A DNA stretch of 64,000 nucleotides from Stappia sp. WLB 29 (lineage in GTDB: Bacteria; Pseudomonadota; Alphaproteobacteria; Rhizobiales; Stappiaceae), in the NCBI RefSeq assembly GCF_023507705.1, contig NZ_JALBGD010000007.1, forward strand, positions 186,001 to 250,000, read 5' to 3'. The notes beneath the pieces were generated by a model, which did not search any database, had not been told where the DNA came from, and saw only the letters and a program-made list of their open reading frames with translations. Below, one piece after another: positions 10,328 through 21,613 of the stretch (the first letter of the stretch is position 1; each line of letters starts with the position of its first letter). Both the position numbers and the translations under genes were made by a program.

Positions 10328-10849
10328 ATGACATCTTGTGCCCTTTGCAATGCCGAAGGCGCGTCCGCCTTTGCCGTGTCCCCGCGCGAGGACAGCGTGC
10401 CGCTCTGCCCCGTTTGCCGGGCCGGCGCGGAGGACGGGCCGCAGGAGGGGCCGCACTGGCGGTGTCTCAACGAGGCGATCTGGAGCCCCGAGCCGGCGGT
10501 GCAGGTTCTGGCCTGGCGCCTTCTGAAAGCCCTGCCCGAAGCGCCCTGGGCGCGCGAGGCGCTGGAAATCGCCTGGCTGGAGCCCGAGGTGCTGGCCTGG
10601 GCCGAGGCAGGCGGCGCAGCACACGGCGAGGACGCCATCGTCCATGTCGACTGCAACGGCACGGTGCTTGCGTCCGGCGACACCGTCACATTGATCAAGG
10701 ACCTGCCGGTCAAGGGCGCGGGCTTCACCGCCAAGCGCGGCACGGCGGTGCGCAAGATCGCCCTCGTCCCCGACAATGCCAACCATCTGGAAGGCAAGGT
10801 CGAGGGCCAGCGGATCGTCATCCTCTGCCAGTTCGTGAAGAAAGCCTGA
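10328..10849 (+). CDS. PhnA/YjdM-type zinc-ribbon protein
   Basis: 173 residues. An N-terminal zinc ribbon (CALC, then LCPVC, residues 4-30) is followed by the compact C-terminal PhnA domain: VHVDCNGTVLASGDTVTLIK, GFTAKRGTAVRKI and LEGKVEGQRIVILCQFVKK. Despite the name, this family is not a phosphonoacetate hydrolase in most bacteria and its role is unclear. It is convergent with the EamA gene, 32 bases between stops. Confidence 0.88.
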   Translation: MTSCALCNAEGASAFAVSPREDSVPLCPVCRAGAEDGPQEGPHWRCLNEAIWSPEPAVQVLAWRLLKALPEAPWAREALEIAWLEPEVLAWAEAGGAAHGEDAIVHVDCNGTVLASGDTVTLIKDLPVKGAGFTAKRGTAVRKIALVPDNANHLEGKVEGQRIVILCQFVKKA

Positions 10850-10881
10850 GGCCCGTTCCTGAGCCTCGTTGCTGAGCGCCC

Positions 10882-11799
10882 TCAGGTGCCCAGCAGCAGC
10901 AGCACGATGCCGCCGGCGATCAGCACCGTACCGACGATCTCGCCCGGCAGCAGCTTCTCGCGGAAGAACCACCAGGACGCGATGAAGGTGAAGACCAGCT
11001 CCACCTGCCCGAGCGCGCGCACATAGGCGACCTTTTCCAGCGTCATGGCGGTGAACCAGCCGGCCGAGCCGGCAACGCCGACCAGCCCTACCCAGACCGC
11101 GCCGCGCCAATGGGTCAGGCTGGCGCGCAACTGGCCCGGCTCGCGCAGGGCCATCCAGGCGACCATGGCCAGCGTCTGGAACGCGGTTACGAAGGCCAGG
11201 GTGAAGCCGGCCTGCATCAGGAAGCCGGGACCGCCCAACGCCAGCGAGGCGGCGCGGTAGCACACGGCCGAGATGCCGAACATCGCCGCGGAGGCAAGGC
11301 CGATCTGCGCCGGACGTCCGGTCAGCGCGGACAATAGCGCCCCCGCACCTACCGGCTTTCCGGCCAGCGACACGAAGATCACGCCGACGACGCCGACGGC
11401 GATGGCAACGCCCGCCAGCGGCGTGATCGTCTCGCCCAGCAGCACCAGGCCGAAGATCGCCGCCTGCACCGGCTCGGTCTTCGAATAGGCCGTGCCGGCG
11501 ACGAAGTTGCGCAGCGAGAACAGGTAGACCAGCAGGAAGGTCGCAAGGATCTGCGCGATGCCGCCGATCATGCCGAAGAGCGCGAAGGAGGCGTTCGGCT
11601 CGGGCAGCGGCATACCGCCGAGGAAATGCAGCCCGGCGAGATAGAGCAGCGCGAAGGGAACGCCGTAGCCGAAGCGCACGAAGGTGGCGCCGGTCGTGCC
11701 CAGCCGCGCCGTGAAGTGGCGTTGCAGGGCGGATCGGGCGTTCTGGCAGAAGGCGGCGAAAACCGTGATGGGGATCCACAAGTCCATGAGCTGCCACAT
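10882..11799 (-). CDS. EamA/DMT-superfamily transporter
   Basis: 305 residues with about ten hydrophobic segments arranged as two EamA repeats, the drug/metabolite exporter fold. A Glu in [13 protein letters not shown] and the short loop ALGQVELVF in the second repeat match the family. The substrate is unknown. The ATG at 11799 is used; the ATG at 11787 (MDLWIP) is equally possible because neither has a clear ribosome site. Divergent from dapD. Confidence 0.85.
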   Translation of the reverse strand: MWQLMDLWIPITVFAAFCQNARSALQRHFTARLGTTGATFVRFGYGVPFALLYLAGLHFLGGMPLPEPNASFALFGMIGGIAQILATFLLVYLFSLRNFVAGTAYSKTEPVQAAIFGLVLLGETITPLAGVAIAVGVVGVIFVSLAGKPVGAGALLSALTGRPAQIGLASAAMFGISAVCYRAASLALGGPGFLMQAGFTLAFVTAFQTLAMVAWMALREPGQLRASLTHWRGAVWVGLVGVAGSAGWFTAMTLEKVAYVRALGQVELVFTFIASWWFFREKLLPGEIVGTVLIAGGIVLLLLGT

Positions 11800-11951
11800 A
11801 CAGGAAGCGGCCGGTGCGCGACAGGCAAAAATGCGAAGGCACAGGCCGGTCCTGCAGACGGCCCGGCCTTGACTTCGCGCGGGAGCGGCGCTTAGGTCCG
11901 CGCGACGAATTCAGACGTTTTCCCAGGCACATTTTCCGGAGACACGCGCGC

Positions 11952-12812
<861 letters not shown>

Positions 12813-12845
12813 TCGCGCAAAAGCCCTGGCCGTGTCGCCGCGCCG

Positions 12846-13511
12846 TCAGGAGACGGCGTGGCGGACCGCCATCAGCGACTTCGGCAGGCCGATGAAGCGT
12901 TCGGTCACCAGTTCGGAGTCGGGGAAGAGATAGCGCATCTGCCGGCCGTCCAGCAGGCGCGCATCCTCCAGCGACACCATCGCCTCGTCGAGATTGGCCG
13001 CGCGCGGGTAGAAGCCCGTGCGCATCGCCAGGTGGATCCGGTAGACCAGCGGATCGGGCAGCCAGTGCAGCAGCGGAAAGCGCGCATGCGGCTCGATCGG
13101 GAACCAGAAGCTCGGCGTCTGGATCATGTGGCTCGGCGCCAGCCGCCGCGCCTCGCGGGCGAAGGCCGACTTGTTGGCCCAGCTGCCGACATGCTCGATC
13201 ACCGAATTGGAAAAGGCGACGTCGAAGGAGTTGTCGGCATGCTCGGGCAGGTCGCAGGCGCTGCCATGCACCAGCTCGATCGGCAGGCTGCCGTCCGTCT
13301 CCGCCGTGAAGCCGAGATTGATGCAGGTGATGGTGACGCCGTCGAAATTCATCTCGTCGCGCCACACGTGCCAGAATTCCGGCGTGCCGCCGAGATCGAC
13401 GATGCGGCAACGGCCCTTCGCCGCGACATGGTCGGCGACCATCGCCTTGAGGCGCTGGACCCGCCGCTTGCGGAAGACATTGCTGGAGGAGGCGGGCGAA
13501 AGGCTGAACAC
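12846..13511 (-). CDS. Class I SAM-dependent methyltransferase
   Basis: 221 residues from a GTG at 13511 that follows GGGAGAG; longer versions of this frame run into intergenic sequence. Motif I is RIVDLGGTPEFW, with an acidic residue near the end of strand 2, then SFDVAFSNSVIEHVG (motif for strand 4), which is characteristic of the Methyltransf_11 class. The distal half (WFPIEPHARFPLLHW, SLPRAANLDEA-like region) resembles proteins encoded near glycan genes. The acceptor is unknown. Convergent with dapD. Confidence 0.82.
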   Translation of the reverse strand: MFSLSPASSSNVFRKRRVQRLKAMVADHVAAKGRCRIVDLGGTPEFWHVWRDEMNFDGVTITCINLGFTAETDGSLPIELVHGSACDLPEHADNSFDVAFSNSVIEHVGSWANKSAFAREARRLAPSHMIQTPSFWFPIEPHARFPLLHWLPDPLVYRIHLAMRTGFYPRAANLDEAMVSLEDARLLDGRQMRYLFPDSELVTERFIGLPKSLMAVRHAVS

Positions 13512-13717
13512 GGATACTCTCCCGGCGGTTCTGGCGTCGTCGGCGGTGCGGGCGGGCGTCCGACCACGGCCTTTTGCGTAGCAGCATTCCCATAACCGCC
13601 GATTAACGGGCGGGCAAAACGCCGCGCAGGGCGGGACAATCCCGGCAAGCGGCTTGATTGTCGCTCGCCGGCGGCCTACTTCGAAGGCAGCAGACCGTGT
13701 CCCGTCCAGGAAGTTCC

Positions 13718-14146
13718 ATGTCGCAGCCGCAAGCATATCCGGGCCCGCTGGGGCCGTTCTGGCTGTTCTTCAGCCCGATCGGCCGCGTCTCGCGCGAGCC
13801 TTACATGCTGGCGCTCGGCTTCCTGTGGGCGGTCTTCGCGATCCCCGTCAGCCTCTGGGTCCAGACCCTGGAAATTCCCGGCGACCAGACCGCGGTCGTG
13901 TCGATGGAGGATTTCGTCAACTCGCATCCGCTGCTGCCCTACATGCTGTTCGCCAGCCACTGGGTCGTTCTGGCGCTCGCCATCAAGCGGCTGCAGGACC
14001 GCAGCCTCACCGGTTTCCTCGCCGTGCTGATCTTCGTGCCGGTGATCAACTTCTTCTTCGTCATCGGCCTCGGCCTGATGCCCGGCGAGCCGGGGCCGAA
14101 CGCCTATGGCCCGCGCCCGAACAGCCGCTGGGCGAAACCATCCTGA
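13718..14146 (+). CDS. DUF805 family membrane protein
   Basis: 142 residues with three to four hydrophobic segments. FFSPIGRVSREPYM at the N-terminus, IKRLQDRSLTGFLA in the middle and GEPGPNAYGP at the C-terminus are DUF805 hallmarks. Function unknown; members are small inner-membrane proteins. The ATG at 13718 is preferred over an upstream GTG-type start at 13658. It ends 49 bases before dapE, so both may share a transcript. Confidence 0.85.
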   Translation: MSQPQAYPGPLGPFWLFFSPIGRVSREPYMLALGFLWAVFAIPVSLWVQTLEIPGDQTAVVSMEDFVNSHPLLPYMLFASHWVVLALAIKRLQDRSLTGFLAVLIFVPVINFFFVIGLGLMPGEPGPNAYGPRPNSRWAKPS

Positions 14147-14195
14147 CGCCCCGTCCCTTTCCGCTCCCGCCCTTCCATCCGAAAGCCGCCTGCCC

Positions 14196-15368
14196 GTGAC
14201 CGACCGTTCCCTTTCCCTTGCTGCCACCCTTGCCCGCGACCTGCTGCGCTGTCCGTCCGTGACGCCGGCCGAGGGCGGCGCGCTCGCCCTGCTGGAGGAG
14301 CGGCTGACGGCGGCCGGCTTCGCGGTCGAGCGCATGGTGTTCTCGGACCACGGCACGCCGGACGTGGAGAACCTCTTCGCCACCATCGGCACCAGGGGTC
14401 CGAACCTTGCCTTTGCCGGCCATACGGACGTGGTGCCGGCGGGCGATGCGGGCGCCTGGCGGCACGGCCCGTTCGAGGGCACGATTGAGGACGGCATCCT
14501 GCACGGGCGCGGCGCGGTCGACATGAAGGGCGGCATCGCCGCCTTCGCGGCCGCCGCCATCGCCTATGTCGCGGACAAGGGCGAGGCCCTGCCGGGCCGC
14601 ATCTCCTTCCTGATCACCGGCGACGAGGAAGGCCCGGCGGTCAACGGCACGGTCAAGCTGCTGGAATGGGCGGCCGAGCGCGGCCACCGGTTCGACGCCT
14701 TCATCGTCGGTGAGCCGACCAATCCAGACCATCTCGGCGATGCGATCAAGGTCGGCCGGCGCGGCTCGCTGTCGGGCATCGTCACGGTCACCGGCGTGCA
14801 GGGCCATGTCGCCTATCCGCATCTGGCGAAGAACCCGGTCTCCGACATGCTGGCGCTGCTCGCCCGCCTCGACGCGCTTGTGCTCGATGCCGGCAACGAG
14901 CGCTTCCAGCCGTCGAACCTGGAGATCACCACCGTCGATGTCGGCAACACCGCCTTCAACGTCATCCCGCGCAAGGCGGTCGCCAATTTCAACATCCGCT
15001 TCAACGACATCTGGTCGGTGGACAGCCTCAAGGCGCATCTGCGTGCCGAGCTTGCCGCCGTCGAAGGGCTCACCTGCGACTGGCAGCTCGAGTTCACCAG
15101 CGATTCCAGCGACAGCTTCCTCACCCATGACGCCGACCTGATCGACGCGCTGGCCGACGCCGTGGAAGCGGAGACCGGCCGCCGGCCGGAGCTGTCGACG
15201 GGCGGCGGCACCTCGGATGCCCGCTTCATCAAGAACTACTGCCCGGTGGTCGAGTTCGGCCTCGTCGGCCAGACCATGCACCAGGTCGACGAGCGCGTGC
15301 CGCTCACCGAAATCGACGGCCTGACGGCGATCTATCGCCGCTTCCTCGACAGCTATTTCGCCGGCTAA
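14196..15368 (+). CDS. dapE: Succinyl-diaminopimelate desuccinylase
   Basis: 390 residues, GTG start at 14196 giving VTDRSLSLAATLARDLLRC. It is an M20-family dinuclear zinc hydrolase that releases succinate from N-succinyl-LL-DAP, following DapD and the aminotransferase. Metal and catalytic motifs are present: FAGHTDVVP, GRGAVDMKGG, ITGDEEGPAVNGT, and STGGGTSDARF near the C-terminus with MHQVDERV. Full length with no visible defect. Confidence 0.96.
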   Translation: MTDRSLSLAATLARDLLRCPSVTPAEGGALALLEERLTAAGFAVERMVFSDHGTPDVENLFATIGTRGPNLAFAGHTDVVPAGDAGAWRHGPFEGTIEDGILHGRGAVDMKGGIAAFAAAAIAYVADKGEALPGRISFLITGDEEGPAVNGTVKLLEWAAERGHRFDAFIVGEPTNPDHLGDAIKVGRRGSLSGIVTVTGVQGHVAYPHLAKNPVSDMLALLARLDALVLDAGNERFQPSNLEITTVDVGNTAFNVIPRKAVANFNIRFNDIWSVDSLKAHLRAELAAVEGLTCDWQLEFTSDSSDSFLTHDADLIDALADAVEAETGRRPELSTGGGTSDARFIKNYCPVVEFGLVGQTMHQVDERVPLTEIDGLTAIYRRFLDSYFAG

Positions 15369-15508
15369 CCGACGAATCTCTCCCCTCCCCGTCACCCACA
15401 CGGCCAAGCCGCAAGTATCTTTCCGAAGATGACGGGCAGGCGCGTTCTTGGTTGACTAAGACTGCTTGTTGCAGCATCGGGAAACAAGTGCGCCAGGGGA
15501 GGCAGGCA

Positions 15509-16402
15509 ATGACGGGCGATCACGGCGGCGGCACCATCGACGGACAGCCCGCGCGGCGGCCCGATCCGACGCGGGTCAACGCCATCGGCTTCGATGCCAT
15601 CGTCGACGCGCTCGGCGCCGGCATGCGCGACTTCCGGGCGGCGCCGCGCTTCGGCCTGTTCTTCGGCGCCGTCTATGCCCTTGGCGGCATATTGGTGCTG
15701 CTTACCGCCTCCGCCCTGCACATGAGCTATCTCAGCTATCCGCTGGCCATCGGCTTCGGGCTGATCGGCCCGTTCATCGCCGTCGGCCTCTACGAGGTCA
15801 GCCGCCGGCTGGAGACGGGTGCGCCGCTCGAGTGGCCGGGCGTCCTCGGCGTCGTCTGGGCGCAGCGCAAGCGCGAGATCGCCTGGATGGCCTTCGTCGT
15901 GCTCTTCGTCCAGATCATGTGGATGTACCAGGTGCGGCTGCTGCTCGCCCTGTTCCTCGGCTTCAAGTCGTTCGCCTCCTTCGGCGCCTTCGTCGAGGTG
16001 GTGGTGACGACGCCGGAAGGCCTGATGTTCCTGGTCATCGGCAATGCCATCGGCGCGGTCCTGTCGGTCATCCTGTTCTCGCTGACCGTCGTCTCCTTCC
16101 CCATGCTGCTCGACCGGGACGTCGACTTCATCACCGCGATGATCACCAGCGTGCGCGCGGTCGTCACCAGCCCGAAGCCGATGATCGGCTGGGCGCTGGT
16201 CGTCACCGCAACGCTGATCGTGTCGATGCTGCCGCTCTTCGCCGGCCTGCTCGTCGCCCTGCCGGTGCTCGGCCACACCACTTGGCATCTCTATCGCAAG
16301 CTGGTGCCGCCCGCCCCGCAGGAGGACGAGGCCGGCCTTCAGTCGCCGGAGAACGCCTCGTCGGCCTCTTCGCCCGCCGCGGCGACAAGCCCGGCGCGAT
16401 AG
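15509..16402 (+). CDS. DUF2189 family membrane protein
   Basis: 297 residues; ATG at 15509 after GGGGAGG. Five to six hydrophobic segments and the DUF2189 pattern: [33 protein letters not shown] and [12 protein letters not shown], with [17 protein letters not shown] at the end of the last membrane segment. Function unknown. Its last 64 bases overlap the 3' end of truA on the opposite strand. Confidence 0.85.
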   Translation: MTGDHGGGTIDGQPARRPDPTRVNAIGFDAIVDALGAGMRDFRAAPRFGLFFGAVYALGGILVLLTASALHMSYLSYPLAIGFGLIGPFIAVGLYEVSRRLETGAPLEWPGVLGVVWAQRKREIAWMAFVVLFVQIMWMYQVRLLLALFLGFKSFASFGAFVEVVVTTPEGLMFLVIGNAIGAVLSVILFSLTVVSFPMLLDRDVDFITAMITSVRAVVTSPKPMIGWALVVTATLIVSMLPLFAGLLVALPVLGHTTWHLYRKLVPPAPQEDEAGLQSPENASSASSPAAATSPAR

Positions 16403-17172
16403 GCGGCCAGCGAGGCCGCGTCCTCTTCCGCCGGGCGGTAGTCGACCTGCGTCAGGTAGAGCCCATCCGGCGGCGCCACCGGGCCGCAGGCTTCGCGGCT
16501 GCGGGCCGCCAGCGCTTTCGCGACATCCTCCGGCCCCCAGCGCCCCTCGCCGACCAGCCGCAGCGTGCCGACCATCGAGCGGACCTGGTTGTGCAGGAAG
16601 GAGCGCGACGAGCATTCGGCAATGAGGCTCTCTCCCTCGCGGCGCACGCTGAAGGCTTCCAGCGTCTTCCACGGGCTCTTCGCCTGACAGCGCGAATGGC
16701 GGAAGGTGGTGAAGTCGTGATGGCCGACGAAGACCTGCGCCGCCTCGTGCATCGCCTCAGCATCCAGCGGCTTCTTCACGTGCCAGGCCAGCCCCAGGTC
16801 GTGGGTCAGCGGCGCCAGCCGGTTGACGATGCGATAGCGGTAGTGCCGGCGGATCGCGGAAAAGCGGGCATCGAACCCCTCATGCATCTTCTCGCAGGCG
16901 AGGATCGCGACCGGATCGGGCAGGCAGTGGAAGTTGAGCGCGCCGAGCACCGTCGCCGCCGGCCAGTCCTTTGCAAGGTCGAGATGCGCGACCTGCCCGG
17001 TCGCGTGGACGCCGGAATCGGTGCGCCCCGCCCCGCCGATGGTCACCGTCTCGCCGGAAAACGCCTTCACCGCGCGTTCGATCACGCCCTGCACGGACGG
17101 ACCGTTGTCCTGCCGCTGCCAGCCCACGAAAGGGCGGCCGTCATAGTCGACTGTCAGCTTGTAGCGGGGCAT
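16339..17172 (-). CDS. truA: tRNA pseudouridine(38-40) synthase
   Basis: 277 residues from [12 protein letters not shown]. It isomerises uridines 38-40 of the tRNA anticodon stem. The catalytic Asp lies in [20 protein letters not shown]-type motif appears as [11 protein letters not shown]. The C-terminal 15-20 residues ([10 protein letters not shown]) extend slightly beyond the core and are encoded opposite the DUF2189 gene. Last gene of the def-marC-fmt-GNAT-truA series, 34 bases after the GNAT stop. Confidence 0.95.
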   Translation of the reverse strand: MPRYKLTVDYDGRPFVGWQRQDNGPSVQGVIERAVKAFSGETVTIGGAGRTDSGVHATGQVAHLDLAKDWPAATVLGALNFHCLPDPVAILACEKMHEGFDARFSAIRRHYRYRIVNRLAPLTHDLGLAWHVKKPLDAEAMHEAAQVFVGHHDFTTFRHSRCQAKSPWKTLEAFSVRREGESLIAECSSRSFLHNQVRSMVGTLRLVGEGRWGPEDVAKALAARSREACGPVAPPDGLYLTQVDYRPAEEDAASLAAYRAGLVAAAGEEADEAFSGD

Positions 17173-17206
17173 GGAACGGGATCGGCTCGCCGGTTGTCGC
17201 GCGGGG

Positions 17207-17734
17207 TTACTCGAAGGCCTCGAAGGGCGTGGCGAAGGTGACCTCGATGGGAAGGGCCGCACGGGCGGCCTCGCTCAGCGCCAGCGCCTGGAAGGCAGGT
17301 CCCGCATAGGGGCCGGCGACCTTTTTCGCAAGCTCCGGATCGAAGCCGAAGCGCGGGTAATAGCCGGGATGGCCCAGCACCAGGACGAGATCCTCGCCCT
17401 CCTCGCGCAGGGCTGCGATCCCGGCGCGGATCAGCGCCGAACCGATGCCGCCGCGCTGGCGGTCGGGACTGACGGAAACGGGCGCCAGACAGGAGATGGC
17501 AAGGCGGTGGCCGGCGCCCGACCCGGTCACCCGCGAGAAGGCGATATGGCCGACGACGCGCCCGTCCCGGTCGACCGCCACCCGCTCCAGCACCAGCGCA
17601 CCGCAGGAGCGCAGTTCGTCGACCAGCCGCGCCTCGGCCTCGTCGCCGAAGGCCGTGGCGATGACCATGGAGATATCGGCCTCCTCGGCAGGGGTGGCAG
17701 GGCGGATCTCGGGTTCAAGCGCAGGATGGGTCAT
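17207..17734 (-). CDS. GNAT-family N-acetyltransferase
   Basis: 175 residues. The acetyl-CoA loop is [18 protein letters not shown] (R/Q-x-x-G-x-G/A), followed by [19 protein letters not shown], which marks the YhbS-like branch of GNAT proteins. The substrate is unknown. Lying between fmt and truA in a protein-maturation operon suggests action on a protein or translation component, but this is inference. Confidence 0.88.
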   Translation of the reverse strand: MTHPALEPEIRPATPAEEADISMVIATAFGDEAEARLVDELRSCGALVLERVAVDRDGRVVGHIAFSRVTGSGAGHRLAISCLAPVSVSPDRQRGGIGSALIRAGIAALREEGEDLVLVLGHPGYYPRFGFDPELAKKVAGPYAGPAFQALALSEAARAALPIEVTFATPFEAFE

Positions 17735-17830
17735 CTGAATGGTCCGTTCGGCCTCGCGGCACCTGACAGCGGTCTGGTTCGCCCGGCATCATAGCCTGCC
17801 GGGCGTCCGCTTGGCGATGGATGACCCCGT

Positions 17831-18772
17831 TCACGAAAGCCGGGTGCCGGGGCTGAGCTGCGCCCCGCGCTGGAACTCGGCCGCCGGCATCGGCTTCTTG
17901 CCGGCGCGCTGCAGCTGCACCAACCGCACCGCGCCGCTGCCGCAGGCGACCAGCAGCTCGTCGCCGGTGGAAAGCAGCGTGCCCGGTTCGCCCGAGGCAC
18001 CCTCGTCCAGCGCAGTGCGCAGCACCTTCACCCGCTCGCTGCGACCGGCGATTTCCATCTCGCACCAGGCCCCGGGAAAGGGCGAGAGCCCGCGCACATG
18101 GTCGTGCACCTCGCGCGCCGGCAGGGCCCAGTCGATCCGCGTTTCGGCCTTGTCGATCTTGCGGGCGTAGGTGACGCCCTCCTCGGCCTGGGGCGTCGGC
18201 ACCAGGCCGCCGCGCGGCAGGGCCGCGAGCGCGCGCACCATCAGGTCGGCGCCCAGCACCGACAGGCGGTCGTGCAGCTCGCCGGCCGTCATGTCCTGTC
18301 CGATCGCCAGCTTCTCGGCCATGTAGACCGGCCCGGTGTCGAGCCCGGCTTCCATGCGCATCACCTCGACGCCGGTTTCCAGGTCGCCGGCCATGATCGC
18401 CCGGTTGATCGGCGCCGCACCCCGCCAGCGCGGCAGCAGCGAGGCATGCAGGTTGAGGCAGCCATGCACCGGGATGTCGAGCACCGCCTGCGGCAACAGC
18501 AGGCCGTAGGCGACGACGACGGCCGCGTCCGGCGCCAGCTCGGTAAGGGCGGCGCGCTCCTCCTCGCTTTTCAGCGATTGCGGGCAGCGCACCGGAATGC
18601 CCAGCGTCTCCGCCGCCTGGTGCACCGCCGACTTGCGCTCATCCATGCCCCGGCCGGCCTTGCGCGGCGGCTGGGTGTAGCAGACGACGACATCGTGACC
18701 CTGGCCGACGATCTCCATCAAGGTCGGAACGGAAAACTCCGGCGTTCCCATGAAGACGATGCGCAAGGTCAT
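17831..18772 (-). CDS. fmt: Methionyl-tRNA formyltransferase
   Basis: 313 residues. It formylates initiator Met-tRNA with 10-formyl-tetrahydrofolate. The N-terminus [14 protein letters not shown], the central [20 protein letters not shown] with the catalytic Asn/His/Asp set, and the C-terminal OB-like domain with GLSPFPGAW are all present. Partner of def, whose product removes the formyl group later; marC stands between them here. Confidence 0.96.
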   Translation of the reverse strand: MTLRIVFMGTPEFSVPTLMEIVGQGHDVVVCYTQPPRKAGRGMDERKSAVHQAAETLGIPVRCPQSLKSEEERAALTELAPDAAVVVAYGLLLPQAVLDIPVHGCLNLHASLLPRWRGAAPINRAIMAGDLETGVEVMRMEAGLDTGPVYMAEKLAIGQDMTAGELHDRLSVLGADLMVRALAALPRGGLVPTPQAEEGVTYARKIDKAETRIDWALPAREVHDHVRGLSPFPGAWCEMEIAGRSERVKVLRTALDEGASGEPGTLLSTGDELLVACGSGAVRLVQLQRAGKKPMPAAEFQRGAQLSPGTRLS

Positions 18773-18827
18773 GATTTCTCCTTCGAAGGATCGAGCCGCG
18801 GCTCGGCTTTCAGGGTGTCGGGATAAG

Positions 18828-19460
18828 TCATGCGAGACCCGGCAGCAGGACCTTAAGGCTCGCCACCATCATTTCCATGGCGATGGCGGCGAGGATCATA
18901 CCCATTAGCCGGCTCATGATGCTGATCGCGGTTCGGTTCAGAACCCGCGACAGCATCGGCGCGGCAAAGAAGGTGGCCGCGAGCACGGCGACCATGGCCG
19001 TCAGCGCCGCCACCAGGGCGATCTCCTGACCCGTCCCGCTCGCCTGCTCGCGGAAGATGACGATGGTCGAGATCGAGCCGGGGCCGAGCAGCATCGGCAC
19101 GGTCAAGGGGTAGATGCCCGGATTGTCGACGTTCCGGTGGTGCTCTTTCTCTGCGTCCGTGCCGGCCTGTGCGCTGCTTTCCCCGCCATGCAGCATGGAC
19201 AGGGCGATCAGCAGGATCAGCAGCCCGCCGGCAAGGCGGAAGCCGTCGATGCTGATGCCGAACAGCGACAGGATCGCCTCGCCGCCGAAGAAGACGACGA
19301 GCGAGCCGGCGATGAGGCCGAGCGTTGCGGTCAGCGCGACCGCGCGCTTTCCGGCGGCATTCCGGTCGCTGGTCAGCGCCAGGAACACCGGCAGGTTGGC
19401 GACCGGGCTCATGATCGCGAAAAGCGCCGCGAAGACCTTGAGGAAGAAGGCGATGTCCAT
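18828..19460 (-). CDS. MarC family integral membrane protein
   Basis: 210 residues starting [20 protein letters not shown], with about six hydrophobic segments and the MarC features NLPVFLALT and [19 protein letters not shown]. MarC proteins were once linked to multiple antibiotic resistance, but that link has been withdrawn; the function is unknown. The ATG at 19460 gives the family length. It is inserted between def and fmt, 41 and 55 bases from them, in the same direction. Confidence 0.9.
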   Translation of the reverse strand: MDIAFFLKVFAALFAIMSPVANLPVFLALTSDRNAAGKRAVALTATLGLIAGSLVVFFGGEAILSLFGISIDGFRLAGGLLILLIALSMLHGGESSAQAGTDAEKEHHRNVDNPGIYPLTVPMLLGPGSISTIVIFREQASGTGQEIALVAALTAMVAVLAATFFAAPMLSRVLNRTAISIMSRLMGMILAAIAMEMMVASLKVLLPGLA

Positions 19461-19501
19461 GCGTCCGGCTCCCGGGTCGCAGGTTCGGGCTGCGGCGCGG
19501 C

Positions 19502-20020
19502 TCAGGCCTTTTCGGTCAGCCGGGCCTGCTTCTGGAACTTCTTCACGACGCGGTCGCGCTTCAGCTTGGAAATATGGTCGATGAACAGCACGCCGTTCAG
19601 GTGGTCGATCTCGTGCTGCAGGCAGGTGGCGAGCAGGCCGTCCGCCTCGATCTCGCGCTGCGCGCCCTCGCGGTCGAGGAAGCGCAGGCCGATGCGCTGC
19701 GGCCGCTCCACGTCCTCGTAATATTCCGGGATCGACAGGCAACCCTCCTGATAGACGGAGCGCTCGTCGGATTCCCAGACGATCTCGGGATTGATCACCA
19801 CCATCGGCGCGGGCGTCTCGCCCTCGCGCGCCACATCCAGCACCAGCATGCGCGTCGGCACGCCGATCTGGATCGCGGCCAGCCCGATGCCCGGCGCGTC
19901 GTACATAGTGTCCAGCATGTCGTCGGCCAGCTGGCGCACGGCGTCGTCGACGCTGGCGACCGGCTCGCTGACCAGGCGCAGCTTGGGATCCGGCAGGATG
20001 ATGATGTCGCGTTTCGTCAT
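19502..20020 (-). CDS. def: Peptide deformylase
   Basis: 172 residues. It removes N-formyl from nascent proteins with a metal bound by one Cys and two His. The three motifs are clear: [18 protein letters not shown] and QHEIDHLNG (HExxH-type). Length and spacing are normal. First gene of the minus-strand operon, divergent from rmuC with about 195 bases between start codons. Confidence 0.97.
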   Translation of the reverse strand: MTKRDIIILPDPKLRLVSEPVASVDDAVRQLADDMLDTMYDAPGIGLAAIQIGVPTRMLVLDVAREGETPAPMVVINPEIVWESDERSVYQEGCLSIPEYYEDVERPQRIGLRFLDREGAQREIEADGLLATCLQHEIDHLNGVLFIDHISKLKRDRVVKKFQKQARLTEKA

Positions 20021-20214
20021 GGTGCTGAGATATGGGAGAAGGCCGCCCGCGTCAACGCGCGGATGCGCCCGGAACGCACGATTTCCGCGGTTTGCGACCC
20101 CTTCGCCATGGGCTGCCGGCCTCCTCCGCGTCTTCGTCCCCGCATGGTGGCGGCAAGGGGCGCCGCACGCTTGCGCCGTTTCGCGGCAACGACAAATGTT
20201 CTATCTTTGTTTCC

Positions 20215-21471
20215 ATGGAGACGATTCTCTTCACTCTGCTCGGCCGGCCGGTGTCGCTCGGCGAGGCGCTGGTCGGCGCGGCGCTGCTGCTGCTCGCAGC
20301 CGCGGTGCTGACGCTCGTCTCCGTGTCGCGGCAGGCGGGCCGGGCCCGCGATGCCGAATGGCGGGCGGCCGAACACGCGCGCGAGCTCGAGGCGCGGATC
20401 GCCGACCTGCTCAAGGTCCAGTCCGAGATGACCGGCCGGATGCAGACCATGGCCGAGGTCTTCGGTTCGCGGCAGGGCGACCTGATGCGCGCGGTCAACG
20501 AGCGGCTCGACGGCATGAGCCACAAGCTCGGCCAGTCGATGGCCGAAACCACCCGGCGAACCCATGACGGGTTGCGCCACCTGCACGAGCGGCTGGCGGT
20601 CATCGACCGGGCGCAGGCGACGATCCGCGACCTCTCCGGCCAGGTCGGGGCGCTGCAGTCGATCCTCGACAACAAGCAGGCGCGAGGCGCCTTCGGCCAG
20701 GGCCGGATGGAGGCCATCGTCCAGGATGCGCTGGCGCCGGGCGGCTACTCCTTCCAGGCGACCCTGTCGACCCGCGTGCGGCCGGACTGCCTGATCCATC
20801 TGCCGAACGGCGCGCCGCCCCTCGTCATCGACGCCAAGTTTCCGCTCGAGGCCTACAACGAGCTGAAACAGGCGGAGGGGCCGGAGCCGCTCAAGCAGGC
20901 GCGCGCCCGGTTCCGCCGCGACATCGGCAAGCACCTTACGGACATCGCCGAACGCTACCTCATCCCGGGCGAGACCCAGGACACGGCCTTCATGTTCGTT
21001 CCTTCAGAAAGCATCTTCGCCGAGATCCACGAGCAGTTCGCCGATCTCGTCCAGAAGGCGCACCGGGCCCGAGTGGTCATCGTCTCTCCCTCCTTGCTGC
21101 TGCTGTCGATCCAGGTCGTGCAGTCGGTGCTGCGCGACGCAAGGCTGCGCGAGGAGGCGCACCGGATCCAGGCCGAAGTCGCCCATCTCGTCGCCGATGT
21201 CGACCGGCTGGACGAGCGGGTCCGCAAGCTGCAGCAGCATTTCGGCCAGGCCGGCCGCGACATCGAGCAGATCCTGATCTCGACCGACAAGATCGGCAAG
21301 CGCGGCCGCACCATCGGCGATCTCGACCTTGCCCCGCCGCGCGGCGAGCAGGCCGCCGGCACCGGCCTCGGCACAGGCAGCAGCGCGCCGGCCGAACCGC
21401 ACGGCCGCCGGGACGAGCCGGAACGCCCCCTGCCCCTGCCCGGACGTCACGATCCGTACGCCGCCGACTGA
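20215..21471 (+). CDS. rmuC: DNA recombination protein RmuC
   Basis: 418 residues. An N-terminal membrane segment (about residues 15-32) is followed by a long coiled coil (about 35-135) and the RmuC nuclease-like domain: GAFGQGRMEAIVQDAL, VIDAKFPLEAY, FMFVPSESIFAEIHE and VVIVSPSLLLLSIQVV. RmuC limits inversions between short repeats in E. coli. The C-terminal 40 residues are low-complexity. The ATG at 20215 is chosen because upstream in-frame residues are not conserved and run into the def leader. Confidence 0.92.
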   Translation: METILFTLLGRPVSLGEALVGAALLLLAAAVLTLVSVSRQAGRARDAEWRAAEHARELEARIADLLKVQSEMTGRMQTMAEVFGSRQGDLMRAVNERLDGMSHKLGQSMAETTRRTHDGLRHLHERLAVIDRAQATIRDLSGQVGALQSILDNKQARGAFGQGRMEAIVQDALAPGGYSFQATLSTRVRPDCLIHLPNGAPPLVIDAKFPLEAYNELKQAEGPEPLKQARARFRRDIGKHLTDIAERYLIPGETQDTAFMFVPSESIFAEIHEQFADLVQKAHRARVVIVSPSLLLLSIQVVQSVLRDARLREEAHRIQAEVAHLVADVDRLDERVRKLQQHFGQAGRDIEQILISTDKIGKRGRTIGDLDLAPPRGEQAAGTGLGTGSSAPAEPHGRRDEPERPLPLPGRHDPYAAD

Positions 21472-21613
21472 CGCTTTTTCTTGCCGCGCATCATACGTCC
21501 GCTCGCCCCCTGCGGGGATAACGGCGCCTGCCCGCCCCGGACCGGAACGGGCACCTCACCGGGGACAGGGCGGGGATAGAGGCGTGCGGCGCACGGGGAC
21601 AAGCCGGCAGGCG

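Noticed and set aside
10328-10849. Naming the zinc-ribbon gene a phosphonoacetate hydrolase
   Set aside because: The PhnA domain of the E. coli type is not that enzyme; no phosphonate genes surround it.
13512-13736. Upstream extension of the methyltransferase on the minus strand
   Set aside because: The GTG at 13511 has a good ribosome site, and the extension lacks conserved residues and invades the DUF805 promoter region.
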